NCBI RefSeq assembly: GCF_001020565.1
Contig: NZ_LDAS01000001.1
Location: 596,402 to 660,401, forward strand
Reading direction: 5' to 3'
DNA: 64,000 nt
Source of the DNA: Maribacter thermophilus
GTDB lineage: Bacteria > Bacteroidota > Bacteroidia > Flavobacteriales > Flavobacteriaceae
How positions within the stretch are numbered: position 1 is the first letter of the stretch; the number at the start of each line of letters is the position of its first letter. Below the pieces are notes generated by a model that worked only from the letters and a program-made list of their open reading frames with translations, had not been told where the DNA came from and made no database searches. Of the stretch, positions 1 to 9,885 are shown piece after piece. Made by a program: the position numbers and the translations under genes.

Positions 1-1418
1 TTATAAGAAAGTAGAGGAACCTTTGTAGTGCGAAGGTACTGGTCAAAAAACGGGCCAAGGTCTTTTCCCATCTTGGTGGCTATAAATTGTTCTATTTCAG
101 CGGTTGTTACGGTTTTGTGGTAGAACTCTTTGTTCAAACCTCTTAAAATAGCCCTCCACTTTTCATCATTGTCCACTAGTTGTCGTAGCGTATGAATGAT
201 ATTGGCTCCTTTAAAGTACATGTCTCCCGACCCTGATTTGTTTACGTCATAGGTACCTATAATGGGTCTGTCGTTTTTAATATTTGAACGCATTCCTATC
301 ACGTACTCCGAAGCGGCTTCTTTACCAAAATGATAGTCTACATAAAGATTTTCTGAATAAGTTGTGAATGATTCATGTACCCACATATCGGCAATGTCCT
401 TATACGTGATATTATTGGCAAACCATTCGTGGCCAGATTCGTGTATAAGAATATAATCGAACTTTAGTCCCCATCCAGATTGTGATAGGTCTCTGCCTAG
501 GTAACCATTTTTATATTTGTTGCCGTAGGTGACGGAACTTTGGTGTTCCATGCCCAAGTAGGGCACTTCTACCAATTTGTACGAATCTTCGTAAAAAGGG
601 TAGGGGCCGAACCAATGCTCAAACGCTTCCATCATTAAGGGAGCTTGCTTAAACTGGATTTTTGCTTTTTCAAGATTATCTCGCAGTACGTAATAATCCA
701 TATCCAACATACCTTTTTCACCTTTATACTTTTCTCCAAAATGAACATAGTCGCCAATGTTTACGTTAACCCCATAATTGTTGATAGGGTTGGAAACAAA
801 CCAGTGATAGGTATTGGTCTTTTTATCGATGCTACGTAATCTTCCGTTGGAAACATCCATTAATCCCTTGGGTACTTTTACACTGATCAACATACTGTCT
901 ACTTCATCGTACATATGGTCTTTGTTGGGCCACCACACACTGGCTCCAAGGCCTTGGCAAGATGTAGCTATAAAGTCTTTTCCGTTTGCATCCTTGTTCC
1001 ATGAAAATCCACCGTCCCATGGTGCCCTTACGGCCTCTTTTGGATGACCCGAATAATACACTACCACTTCATTGAAATCACCAGGTTTTTGCTGTTTTTT
1101 TAATTTGATAAAATGGGCATTTCCATTATGTTCAATGTCTAGTTCTATACCATCTTGTGTTACTTTCTTAATTTGTAAGGGAGGCTGTAGGTCTACTTGT
1201 AATACTTGAGCCTCTGTTAAAACCTTGTAACGTATGGTATTGCTACCCGATATTAATTTTTCATCAGGTTTTACCTCTATGTTCAAATGATAATAATTCA
1301 GGTCCCACCAAGCTCTTTCCGGGGTTATACTTCCGCGTAATGTATCTTGTTCGGTAAATGTTTGTGCGTGTAGAGAGGTGATAAACACCATACAACATAT
1401 AATAACTATCCTGTTCAT
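1..1418 (-). CDS. M1 family metallopeptidase, secreted (C-terminus beyond window edge)
   Basis: Zinc aminopeptidase of family M1, cleaving N-terminal residues from peptides, probably outside the cytoplasm. The gene starts at an ATG (1416-1418) and stays open to base 1, giving about 472 residues without the C-terminal end. Residues 1-19 form a Sec signal peptide ending SLHAQ. An M1 N-terminal beta-domain follows, then the exopeptidase motif as GMEHQ and the zinc site HESGHEWFANN, with the downstream Glu ligand in MWVHESFTTYSE. The first motif has Gln where many M1 enzymes have Asn (GAMEN). The start lies 17 bp after the stop of the M28 peptidase gene on the same strand, so the two are probably one peptide-scavenging operon. 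Family call is firm; substrate is unknown. Confidence 0.92.
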   Translation of the reverse strand, partial: MNRIVIICCMVFITSLHAQTFTEQDTLRGSITPERAWWDLNYYHLNIEVKPDEKLISGSNTIRYKVLTEAQVLQVDLQPPLQIKKVTQDGIELDIEHNGNAHFIKLKKQQKPGDFNEVVVYYSGHPKEAVRAPWDGGFSWNKDANGKDFIATSCQGLGASVWWPNKDHMYDEVDSMLISVKVPKGLMDVSNGRLRSIDKKTNTYHWFVSNPINNYGVNVNIGDYVHFGEKYKGEKGMLDMDYYVLRDNLEKAKIQFKQAPLMMEAFEHWFGPYPFYEDSYKLVEVPYLGMEHQSSVTYGNKYKNGYLGRDLSQSGWGLKFDYILIHESGHEWFANNITYKDIADMWVHESFTTYSENLYVDYHFGKEAASEYVIGMRSNIKNDRPIIGTYDVNKSGSGDMYFKGANIIHTLRQLVDNDEKWRAILRGLNKEFYHKTVTTAEIEQFIATKMGKDLGPFFDQYLRTTKVPLLSY

Positions 1419-1435
1419 TGTATATAATTAATCGT

Positions 1436-2767
1436 TTATCTAAAAATTGCATTAGGGAATACAACGGGGCTTTCAAAGCCATTTTTACCAACGGCCGATA
1501 CACCAAAAAAGAAATTGTCTATAACAATGCCATCTAAGGTAAATTCTGTAACATCACCTACAAATCGGCTATGGTCCCATGTAGGTGAGGTCGTATCTCT
1601 CCAATATATTTTATAGCCTACGGCCCCTTCTACCTTGCTCCATTGAAATTTGGCGGCAGGTTGTACGATACCTCCGATTTTCACCTCCTTTGGTGCCGGT
1701 GGCGCCCATGCCAAAGAAGCTAGGTTAATAGCATTTACCGCAGTTAGTTTAGCGGCATATTCAAAGTTCACATGTTCCAGTACATCTCCATAGGCTATAC
1801 CGTCCTCAACTCTAATATCTTGGTGTTGTTGTGTGTAATTTTCATGGGCTTCCATAATGCGTATACCAGGAAAACCAGCATCGTTAAAAGGTCTATGGTG
1901 GCCTCCTCGGCCAAAACGGTCTAAACGATAAATCATCATAGGGTTCATTTCTGGCATATATGTTTTTACCGTTTTATGGACATAACGAGCCAATTGCCTA
2001 GAAATACCATCGACTTCACCCCCGTAAAACCTACGAGCTTTCCGTTCTTCTTCGGTTTCTGTTGGAGGTACGGGTTCAGAGAAAATTCTAAAATCTACAT
2101 TGCTTACAACTCCGTCTACCCCTTTGATATTTCCTATCATATCGTTGTTGAAAATACCTATTATTTCCCATCCTTGTTCTTTGGCGTATTCTGCTACTCC
2201 TTTACCACCGAACAAGCCTTGTTCCTCACCGGAAAGTCCCATGTAGATAATACTGTTGTCAAATGTATATTTAGACAATACTCTAGCCGCTTCTATAGTA
2301 CCTGCCATGCCACTTGCATTATCATTGGCTCCAGGAGAATCATCCGTGTAATTGGTGGGGTCGCTAACACGGGAATCTATGTCGCCACTCATGATAATAT
2401 ATCTATTTGGGTATTTAGAGCCTTTTTGTATGGCCAAAACGTTTACGACCTCCACATCTTTTACAATACGTTGGTTGGTACCCTTTTTCACTAAATTTTT
2501 TTGGTAGAAGACATCGAGGCAATCGTTGCATGCTTTGGAAGTTTTCTCGAACTCAGATTTGATCCAACGTCGTGCGGCCCCTATTCCCCTAGTTTTAGAA
2601 ACGGTATCGCTCAAGGTGTGTCTAGTACCAAAATTGACCAAGGTGGTCACATCTTTTTCTATCCTTTCTGCCGAAACGGTATTAATGATGTCATAAATAC
2701 GTTGGTCTGTTTGGGCGGTTAGTGTAAAAGTGAGGGTTAGAAGACCTAGTAGAAGCAATTTTTTCAT
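1436..2767 (-). CDS. M28 family metallopeptidase with C-terminal FnIII domain, secreted
   Basis: A 443-residue exported di-zinc peptidase of family M28. Residues 1-19 are a signal peptide (MKKLLLLGLLTLTFTLTAQ). The catalytic domain shows GANDNASG (bridging Asp), SGEEQGLFGG (Glu ligand and general base region), an NND motif and GGHHRPFNDAG (His ligand). The first ligand motif, normally GHxDS, reads SGDIDSR, so an Asp stands where the family usually has His. About 85 C-terminal residues (APPAPKEV to the end) look like a fibronectin type III domain, common in secreted Bacteroidota enzymes. Upstream of and co-directional with the M1 peptidase gene (17-bp gap). Fold assignment is firm; activity with the altered ligand is inferred. 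Confidence 0.9.
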   Translation of the reverse strand: MKKLLLLGLLTLTFTLTAQTDQRIYDIINTVSAERIEKDVTTLVNFGTRHTLSDTVSKTRGIGAARRWIKSEFEKTSKACNDCLDVFYQKNLVKKGTNQRIVKDVEVVNVLAIQKGSKYPNRYIIMSGDIDSRVSDPTNYTDDSPGANDNASGMAGTIEAARVLSKYTFDNSIIYMGLSGEEQGLFGGKGVAEYAKEQGWEIIGIFNNDMIGNIKGVDGVVSNVDFRIFSEPVPPTETEEERKARRFYGGEVDGISRQLARYVHKTVKTYMPEMNPMMIYRLDRFGRGGHHRPFNDAGFPGIRIMEAHENYTQQHQDIRVEDGIAYGDVLEHVNFEYAAKLTAVNAINLASLAWAPPAPKEVKIGGIVQPAAKFQWSKVEGAVGYKIYWRDTTSPTWDHSRFVGDVTEFTLDGIVIDNFFFGVSAVGKNGFESPVVFPNAIFR

Positions 2768-2866
2768 TTTAATTGGTTTTGTTTGTTTTGTAGAATAGAC
2801 AACCTGTAAAAATATGTTGTTGTAATGGTAAATATGGCATTTCTGAAGGTCTTAATTCTACTAATA

Positions 2867-4066
2867 TTACGTGGTAGATTCATCGTTTCTAAAAGTATTA
2901 AAAATAAATCTCTTTTGACCTAATTGCCACAATCCAAATATGGGACCAAGTGCCAATATTAAAAAAATATAAGTAGGGGGGATGGATTCGGATAAAAAGG
3001 ATAATAGTTGTATGCTGACTATACTGAGTGCAAACCCAATACTATTTACAATAGTAAGTCCTGTGCCCTTTAATTCTGGGGATACTGCATTGGCCACTAA
3101 ATTTGAAAATTGGGGTGAGTCTGCGGTTACGGCCATTCCCCATACACACCATCCGATTATAAAGAAGTAGGGTGAAGCTGTAAATAGAAAGGGAGAGAAA
3201 AGGCAACATACTCCAGAAATGAACAAAGCTATGAGTGCGATCTTTTTACTTTCATAACGCTGTGAGGCCAAGCCGCCAATAGCACATGAAATACCCCCTA
3301 AGGCTATGACCGTTCCGGTGAACAATGGTATGGAAATGTTGGTATCCGATAGGTCGTTAAAGGTTTTAATAGCGAATGGGGTATATGTCCAAAAGGCATA
3401 TAGTTCCCACATGTGGCCAAAATATCCGAAAGCCGCTTTTTTAAAGTTATTGGATCTAAAGAGTTTAGGGCCTGCAGCAAAGTTTAATTTTTTACTGGAT
3501 TTTCTATAAGGACCGTTGGGAACAAGAACAAAAAGAAAAACACCTCCGATGGCCGTGAAAACAGAGGTTGTTTTTATGACCATTTCAGGGCTGTCTCCCC
3601 ATGAAGTACCGTTTATCAGGTATGGGAACGCAGTTCCGAGTACCAATGCCCCTACCAAAAAGCCCAAGGCTTTTCCCAATCCGTGTTTATAATAATCGGC
3701 CGCTATTTTCATTCCCACAGGATAAATGCCGGCCAAAAAAAAGCCGGTTCCGAACCTAGCGATCAATAGCGGCCATTTAGATATGTTTTCCATCAATAAA
3801 GAAAAATTGAATGCCGCCGTGATCAAGGCACAAACCATAAACACTTTAGAAGGGGAAAACCTGTCGGCTATTATAAAAAGGGCAAAAAACAAAGTGCCCG
3901 TTATGAAACCTAATTGTACCGACGATATGATATACCCGACAATTTCATTTCCGATTCCTGTTTTAAGGGCAAGGTCGTCTATGATCGTATTTCCGGCAAA
4001 CCATGGTGAGGTACATGCGAATTGGGCAATGATAATAACGGGTAGAATGTATGGTTTAGGCCTCAA
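2867..4066 (-). CDS. MFS transporter
   Basis: A 399-residue major facilitator with about 12 predicted membrane helices in two halves; the basic loop after helix 2 (ADRFSPSK) matches the MFS cytoplasmic loop position. Substrate is not readable from the sequence. The only sensible start is TTG at 4064-4066: an in-frame stop lies three codons upstream and the next internal Met is far inside helix 2, so this is a non-ATG start. The gene follows the M28/M1 pair's direction but stands 99 bp upstream of it, and 156 bp separate it from otsAB. Cyanate, nitrate or drug efflux roles are all possible. Confidence 0.8.
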   Translation of the reverse strand: MRPKPYILPVIIIAQFACTSPWFAGNTIIDDLALKTGIGNEIVGYIISSVQLGFITGTLFFALFIIADRFSPSKVFMVCALITAAFNFSLLMENISKWPLLIARFGTGFFLAGIYPVGMKIAADYYKHGLGKALGFLVGALVLGTAFPYLINGTSWGDSPEMVIKTTSVFTAIGGVFLFVLVPNGPYRKSSKKLNFAAGPKLFRSNNFKKAAFGYFGHMWELYAFWTYTPFAIKTFNDLSDTNISIPLFTGTVIALGGISCAIGGLASQRYESKKIALIALFISGVCCLFSPFLFTASPYFFIIGWCVWGMAVTADSPQFSNLVANAVSPELKGTGLTIVNSIGFALSIVSIQLLSFLSESIPPTYIFLILALGPIFGLWQLGQKRFIFNTFRNDESTT

Positions 4067-4222
4067 AATTTGTTAAGGAAATGAAAGTGTTCTTTTGTCA
4101 ATTTTCAATATTCATTGCAACCCCTTGAAGGGGAAATGGGGTATATGGTTTATAAGCTGCACTGTATTGGTCGTTGACAACCTTATATACTATCATTATA
4201 AATTACCATTCTACTGCTTTTA

Positions 4223-6436
4223 TTAATGTTGGTTTCCAAAACGAGACAAAATATCCCTTACATTTTTCGTATTGTCAACAAAATATCTGGCCTGTGTTTT
4301 CTGGCGTCCTACCTTTACGCTGATGGTATCTTCCGGTAATTCCTGAAACATAAATTCATCGGTCCAATCATCGCCGATAGCGAAAACAAAATCGTACTCT
4401 TTTTCTGTATATACGCGCATAGAGGCCCTTCCCTTGTTTACGTTACTACTTTTAATCTCCATTACTTTGTTACCGTTTAGCACACTTAAGTCGTCATTGG
4501 CGATCAAACTTGTCAATACCGTATTTAACTCAACGGCTCTCTTCTGACCAAAATCGGGATCGGTATTTCTATAGTGCCATGCCAATGAGTAATTTTTTTC
4601 TTCTATAAAACTACCAGGGGTTCTATCTACAAAAGATTCCAATACTGGGTGTATTTTTTCCATCCAATCTTTTTTTACGTTTTCCAGCATTCTGAAATCT
4701 TCACCGTTCTGTGAAATCCAAACTCCGTGCTCAACGATCATGTTGTATTTTTTTGGCATAAACCACCTTGTGAAAGTTTCTTTGTCTCTTCCACTTATTA
4801 AGTACATATCTGTGTTTTCTTGACTGGATATCTCATCTAATAGCCTGTAGAGGTCTTCATCGGGACTCGCCTTTTGGGGGTCGTTATGAAATCCGGCCAA
4901 AGTACCGTCATAATCCAAGAAAATAAGTCTTCTTTTTGCCTTTTTATATTGTTTCATGACCGTGTTCATCAAATCTATGGACAGCCTTCGTGAAATATAG
5001 GTGAGGTCCTTTTCTTTTTGGTTCATCAAAGAGGTCATAAAATCATTGGCCCATTTTTCAACATTATATCTTTCCAGTCTTTTTTGTAAAAGCCCGTTTC
5101 TATGTTGTTGTTCTTCTTTGGGCATGTTAATGGCTTTGTCCAATGTGTCGGCGATTTCCTCAAAATTATTGGGGTTGATCAATAGTGACTCGTTCATTTC
5201 ATTGGCAGAACCCGCCATTTCGCTTAATATTAAAACACCGGTCTTGTCCGTTCTAGTGGCGATATATTCTTTTGCTACAAGGTTCATACCGTCCCTAATA
5301 GGGGTCAACCAGGCAATGTCACAAGAGGTGTAAAGGTCTATTAGGTTTTCAAATGGCATAGACCGGTAGAAATACCATATAGGAGTCCAACTTACGGTTG
5401 AAAGCTCTCCGTTTATACGGCCTACCAGTTCATCGATTTCCTTTTTTAGCAATTGATATTGTGGCACGTTGGATCTAGAGGGTACCGCAAGAATGATCAA
5501 CCTTACCTTTTCTTTGTATTGTGGATACTTGTTTAAAAAATATTCAAAGGCATTTAACCTTTTTGCAATTCCTTTGGTATAATCCAAACGATCTATCGAC
5601 AGAAAGAATTTTGCATCGGGAGCCGATTTTTTATGGGTGTCCAACCGTTTTTGTAATTCAGATTTTTCATCTTCCGTTCGTTGGGCATGTTCTTTGGCAG
5701 CATCGTTGAATTTTTTATAATCGATACCCATCGGAAATGAATCTACTTTAATGACACGTTCGTCCAGATAAATATCGTTAAAACTAACTTCTAGGCCCAA
5801 CAATCTTCGTACAGAACTTAAAAAGTGCCTTTCATAATCGTATGTATGAAAACCTATTAGGTCTGACCCCAATAGACCTAAGAGCACTTCTTTTCTCCAT
5901 GGTAGCGTTCTAAAGATTTCAAATGAGGGAAACGGTATATGTAAAAAGAATCCAATGGAAATATCAGGTCTTTTTTCTCTCACCATTTGCGGAACCAACA
6001 TTAGTTGATAGTCATGAACCCAAATAGTATCGTCATTATCGGCCTTTTTCAATATGGCATCGGCAAATTTTTGGTTAACTGCCTTGTATATTTCCCAGCT
6101 CTCCAGTTCAAACTCCGAATATTCCATGAAGTAATGAAACAATGGCCAAATGGTTCTGTTACTGAACCCGAAGTAGAAACCATCTACCTCTTTCTTTGTT
6201 AACATGACTTTAGAGGAGCCATGTTCGGCCAAGGCGGCATCAATTTTTGGAGCCAGTTCTTCTGGAATTTCTTCATCGGTAAGACCGCTCCAACCTATCC
6301 ACAGACTATCGCCTCCCGAATGAACAGATTTCATCCCTGTTGCCAAACCACCAACACTGGGTATCGCGGTAATGGATCCATTGCTAATTTGTAATTGAAC
6401 AGGTAGTCTATTTGAGATTATGATAGTTTTGGCCAT
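4223..6436 (-). CDS. Bifunctional trehalose-6-phosphate synthase/phosphatase (OtsA-OtsB fusion)
   Basis: A 737-residue fusion that makes trehalose in two steps: UDP-glucose plus glucose-6-phosphate to trehalose-6-phosphate, then dephosphorylation. Residues 1 to about 470 are a GT20 synthase, with N-terminal SNRLPV, the GGLATG loop, HDYQLMLVPQ and DGMNLVAKEY. From about residue 500 there is a HAD phosphatase of the OtsB type: LDYDGT (nucleophile Asp509, acid Asp511), SGRD and GDDWTDE near 687-693. Length matches fused enzymes of Bacteroidota, so both active sites seem intact. It is divergent from a GH15 glucosidase gene across a 102-bp gap, which suggests trehalose turnover. Osmoprotection is the likely use. 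Confidence 0.95.
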   Translation of the reverse strand: MAKTIIISNRLPVQLQISNGSITAIPSVGGLATGMKSVHSGGDSLWIGWSGLTDEEIPEELAPKIDAALAEHGSSKVMLTKKEVDGFYFGFSNRTIWPLFHYFMEYSEFELESWEIYKAVNQKFADAILKKADNDDTIWVHDYQLMLVPQMVREKRPDISIGFFLHIPFPSFEIFRTLPWRKEVLLGLLGSDLIGFHTYDYERHFLSSVRRLLGLEVSFNDIYLDERVIKVDSFPMGIDYKKFNDAAKEHAQRTEDEKSELQKRLDTHKKSAPDAKFFLSIDRLDYTKGIAKRLNAFEYFLNKYPQYKEKVRLIILAVPSRSNVPQYQLLKKEIDELVGRINGELSTVSWTPIWYFYRSMPFENLIDLYTSCDIAWLTPIRDGMNLVAKEYIATRTDKTGVLILSEMAGSANEMNESLLINPNNFEEIADTLDKAINMPKEEQQHRNGLLQKRLERYNVEKWANDFMTSLMNQKEKDLTYISRRLSIDLMNTVMKQYKKAKRRLIFLDYDGTLAGFHNDPQKASPDEDLYRLLDEISSQENTDMYLISGRDKETFTRWFMPKKYNMIVEHGVWISQNGEDFRMLENVKKDWMEKIHPVLESFVDRTPGSFIEEKNYSLAWHYRNTDPDFGQKRAVELNTVLTSLIANDDLSVLNGNKVMEIKSSNVNKGRASMRVYTEKEYDFVFAIGDDWTDEFMFQELPEDTISVKVGRQKTQARYFVDNTKNVRDILSRFGNQH

Positions 6437-6538
6437 AAATAGCGATTTTTACTTTGATTTAAATTTATTTTCACTCAATTTCGGGAAAAAGAAGGGCAAT
6501 AGCAATTGTATGCCCAATTGAATTGATATTTTTATTGA

Positions 6539-8338
6539 ATGGATAATTTAGATTACGGAATTATTGGAAATTGTAGAAGTGCGGCCTTGGTTTCTAAAAA
6601 CGGATCAATAGATTGGTGTTGTTTGCCAGAGTTTGATTCTTCATCTCTATTCGGCAAGTTATTGGATGAGAAAATTGGAGGTAGTTTTGAGATTTTGGTC
6701 GATGATTCTTTTAAGATCACCCAACGATATAAAAAGCATACGGCTGTTTTGATTACTAGGTTCTCATCGGGCGAAGATTGTTTCGAAATCAGGGATTTTA
6801 TGCCAAGATACCGTAAACCCAACGGAGGATACAATGCTCCGCCAGAGTTTGTACGTTATTTTAAACATGTAAGCGGAAAGCCCAAGTTTAAAGTACTTTA
6901 TGATCCAAAATTAGAATATGCACATGGCGAAACGCAAACATATATAAAAAAGAATTTTATAGTAAGCCTTACCCATGGCGAAAAATTCGACACCTGTTTT
7001 TTATATACTTCTTTTAACAAGAATGCTGTTTTAGAAGGGCGCGAAATTGAGCTGACAAAAGATGGTTATTTTCTTTTAGGATATAATGAAAAACTTTTTC
7101 AGCCAACGGTGCGAAAAATGTATACAGAACTAGAGCGTACCAAGGTGTATTGGCTTAATTGGAGCAGTAAAACACCTAATTACAGAAAATACAATGCGCA
7201 GATAAGCCGTAGTGCCATTACCTTAAAATTGTTGACCTATGACAAGTCGGGGGCCGTATTGGCAGCGGCAACGACTTCATTGCCGGAAACTATCGGTGAA
7301 GTCCGTAATTGGGATTATCGTTTTTGCTGGATCAGGGATGCTTCTATGGCCATAAAGGTAATTGGTGAACTGGGCCATAGAAACGTGGCAAAAAGATATT
7401 TACAGTTTATTGTGGACCTTATTCCCGATAAGGATGAAAAACTGCAGATCATGTATGGCATCAACAAAGAAAAAAAGTTGACCGAACATACTTTGGACCA
7501 TCTCAGCGGTTATAAGGGATCTACCCCTGTAAGGATAGGAAATGCAGCTTATAAACAAAGACAAAATGATATTTATGGCATTTTGATGGATGTTATCTAT
7601 GAGCAGTTATCAAAATATAGTAATGATATAGAAAATGGGGAAGATTTATGGGGAATAACCAAAGGTATTGTATGGATCGTCTCTAACCACTGGAGAGAGG
7701 CCGATAAAGGAATATGGGAGTTTAGGACCGAAGACCGTCACTTTACCTTTTCAAAAGTACTTTGTTGGGTGGCGATAGACAGGGCTATTAAAGTGGCAAG
7801 ACTTTTTAGAAAAGCCAATAAGATTCAAAAATGGACGGCCTTAGAGCAAGAAATAAAGAACGATATTCACAAAAATGCGTGGAATTCAGAGGTTAATGCC
7901 TTTACACAATCCTATGGTTCATCACATTTGGATGCATCTGTGCTGCTGATGGAATCCTATGGATTTATTCATGCCAAAGATCCAAAATATGTTAGTACGG
8001 TAAAGGCAATAGAAAAGGAATTAAGTAACGATGGATTACTGTATCGTTACAAAAATGCCGATGACTTTGGCCTGCCTTCATCGTCTTTTACCATTTGTAC
8101 ATTTTGGTTTATTAATAGCTTGTTCAAAATAGGGGAAGAGGAAAAGGCCATGAAACATTTTGATAGGTTATTGTCTTACAGTAATCATTTAGGGTTGTTT
8201 AGCGAAGATATTGATTTTAAGACCAAAAGGTTACTGGGGAATTTTCCACAGGCCTATTCGCACCTTGCCTTGATAGAATGTGCTATCAATTTCTCTAAAA
8301 AAGAAAGTGAGGAACAGGTGTTGGAATCTATAAGTTGA
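6539..8338 (+). CDS. Glycoside hydrolase family 15 protein (glucoamylase/trehalase-like)
   Basis: A 599-residue GH15 enzyme, an (alpha/alpha)6 barrel inverting glucosidase. The N-terminus (YGIIGNCRSAALVSKNGSIDW) is the usual beta-domain opening of bacterial GH15. The barrel contains NWDYRFCWIRDAS, the general-acid region KGIWEFRTEDRHFTFSK (Glu of WEF) and the general base in GLFSEDID. No signal peptide, so it should act in the cytoplasm. The divergent neighbour is trehalose synthase/phosphatase; several GH15 proteins next to otsA/otsB are trehalases, so trehalose is the likeliest substrate, with malto-oligosaccharides as the alternative. Its TGA stop touches the stop codon of the convergent next gene with no spacer. 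Confidence 0.9.
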   Translation: MDNLDYGIIGNCRSAALVSKNGSIDWCCLPEFDSSSLFGKLLDEKIGGSFEILVDDSFKITQRYKKHTAVLITRFSSGEDCFEIRDFMPRYRKPNGGYNAPPEFVRYFKHVSGKPKFKVLYDPKLEYAHGETQTYIKKNFIVSLTHGEKFDTCFLYTSFNKNAVLEGREIELTKDGYFLLGYNEKLFQPTVRKMYTELERTKVYWLNWSSKTPNYRKYNAQISRSAITLKLLTYDKSGAVLAAATTSLPETIGEVRNWDYRFCWIRDASMAIKVIGELGHRNVAKRYLQFIVDLIPDKDEKLQIMYGINKEKKLTEHTLDHLSGYKGSTPVRIGNAAYKQRQNDIYGILMDVIYEQLSKYSNDIENGEDLWGITKGIVWIVSNHWREADKGIWEFRTEDRHFTFSKVLCWVAIDRAIKVARLFRKANKIQKWTALEQEIKNDIHKNAWNSEVNAFTQSYGSSHLDASVLLMESYGFIHAKDPKYVSTVKAIEKELSNDGLLYRYKNADDFGLPSSSFTICTFWFINSLFKIGEEEKAMKHFDRLLSYSNHLGLFSEDIDFKTKRLLGNFPQAYSHLALIECAINFSKKESEEQVLESIS

Positions 8339-9784
8339 TTATTTAGTGCCGATGGGCAAAATTTGATCGGCAAATGTCAGTATTTTTTCCAATAATTGTC
8401 TAAAATGCTTTTCTGTAGTAAACGGATTCATGACCGTAACGCGCAGGTAATGTATATTTTGTAATTTGGTCTGTACAATGTAGAATTCTCCATCCTCCAA
8501 TAATTGCTGCCGAATTTTTGCGTTTATCTCATTAAGTTCTACAGAGGAGAGGTTTTTGTCTATATATCTAAAGCAGACAATGTTGGACATGGGTTTTAGG
8601 GCCAGCTCAAAATGAGGGTTTTCTTCAATGATGCCGGAAAAAATGAACCCCATATCGTATAGGTGTGTAACATAGGAATCAAATACCTGTTCGCCATATA
8701 CTTTAAGCAAGGTATACCAGTGAATACTCATCATTGTCTTGGTGCATTCAAAGGTTCTTTTACCCGAATTATACCAATCTTCATGGTCAGATTCGGTTAA
8801 TAGATAGTCCGCTTTTTGGCTAAAGGTCTTATTTGCATACCGTCCATCTTTTAATAATAGGGCAGTGGTAATGGTAGGCATCATCATCATTTTATGCCCG
8901 TCAATAACAACCGAGTCGGATGTATCGATTCCTTTGAGGGTTTCTTTGTATTTATCCGAAAAGATTCCCGCGCCTCCATGGGCACCGTCTACGTGAAACC
9001 ATATATTATGGGTATGGGCAAATTCCCCTATTTCTTCTAGATTGTCAAAAATACCTGTTGCCGTAGAAGGGGCACTGCCGACGATGGCAAAAACTTCAAT
9101 GCCCTTGGCCTTGGCTTCTTCATATTTATCCTTTAATACCGAGGTGTTCATTTGATAATTATCGGTCACAGGAATTTTAATGATTCCTTTTTCTCCCAAT
9201 CCCATAATACGAGCGGCTCTATCCACGCAATAGTGGGCCTCTTCGCTGACCATAATGGCAATGGGTCTATTTGTACCGTCTTTCCATATATTTTCTGAGA
9301 CTATTGCCTTCCTTGCCGCTAATAGTGCGGTTAAGTTTGCCAAGGTGCCACCAGAGGTCAAAAAACCTCTGGAATCGGTGTTCCATCCTATTTTTTTGCA
9401 GAGCACATCGGTGACTATTCTTTCGATAGCACTTGGGGCCATTCCCATTTCATAAACGGCCATACCATTGTTGAGCAATGAGCTTATCATACCTGTAAGT
9501 GCCGTTATGGGAGCGGCGGGACTCACTTGATGCCCTATGTAATGAGGGTGATGTACATAAACGGTACGTTTAGTAATTTCTTTGAACAAATCATCCTTAT
9601 TTCCCTTCTCTAGAAAATTTCTCCAAAATTCCAATTCCTCTTCCGGATTTTTCCAATGAATGGCCTTTCCTGATTTTTCATTGATTTTATCATCTAAATG
9701 ACGTGTAAGGTCATCTATAAGTTCATGTCCCTTTTTTTGAAAGGATTCAGGAGAATATACAGCGGTTAAATAGCTTTTGTTCAT
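8339..9784 (-). CDS. PLP-dependent group II amino-acid decarboxylase family protein
   Basis: A 481-residue type I fold PLP enzyme of the group II decarboxylase family (relatives act on aromatic amino acids, glutamate, aspartate or 2,4-diaminobutyrate). Visible are SGGTLANLTALLAARKA, HVDGAHGG (cofactor-binding Asp and Ala stacking region) and VIDGHKMMMMP, whose Lys should carry the PLP Schiff base. The N-terminal segment HHPHYIGHQVSP matches the substrate-side loop of the family. Substrate cannot be told from motifs alone. It is transcribed alone, with a terminator for the fad operon just upstream of its start and no terminator of its own before the convergent GH15 stop. Confidence 0.88.
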   Translation of the reverse strand: MNKSYLTAVYSPESFQKKGHELIDDLTRHLDDKINEKSGKAIHWKNPEEELEFWRNFLEKGNKDDLFKEITKRTVYVHHPHYIGHQVSPAAPITALTGMISSLLNNGMAVYEMGMAPSAIERIVTDVLCKKIGWNTDSRGFLTSGGTLANLTALLAARKAIVSENIWKDGTNRPIAIMVSEEAHYCVDRAARIMGLGEKGIIKIPVTDNYQMNTSVLKDKYEEAKAKGIEVFAIVGSAPSTATGIFDNLEEIGEFAHTHNIWFHVDGAHGGAGIFSDKYKETLKGIDTSDSVVIDGHKMMMMPTITTALLLKDGRYANKTFSQKADYLLTESDHEDWYNSGKRTFECTKTMMSIHWYTLLKVYGEQVFDSYVTHLYDMGFIFSGIIEENPHFELALKPMSNIVCFRYIDKNLSSVELNEINAKIRQQLLEDGEFYIVQTKLQNIHYLRVTVMNPFTTEKHFRQLLEKILTFADQILPIGTK

Positions 9785-9821
9785 GGTTTAAAAATAGACG
9801 CTTCTTAAAACCTGGGCAAAT

Positions 9822-9850
9822 AAAAAACCACTCCTTTTAAGGAGTGGTTT
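9822..9850 (-). terminator. Rho-independent terminator of the fad operon
   Basis: A 10-bp perfect stem, AAACCACTCC at 9825-9834 with GGAGTGGTTT at 9841-9850 and a 6-base loop. On the minus strand it runs into a T-tract, 35 bp after the fadE stop codon. It closes the marR-fadN-fadA-fadE transcript before the decarboxylase gene. Confidence 0.88.
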
Positions 9851-9885
9851 TACTTTTGTTCAACAAAACAAAAGGGAAATCTGAA

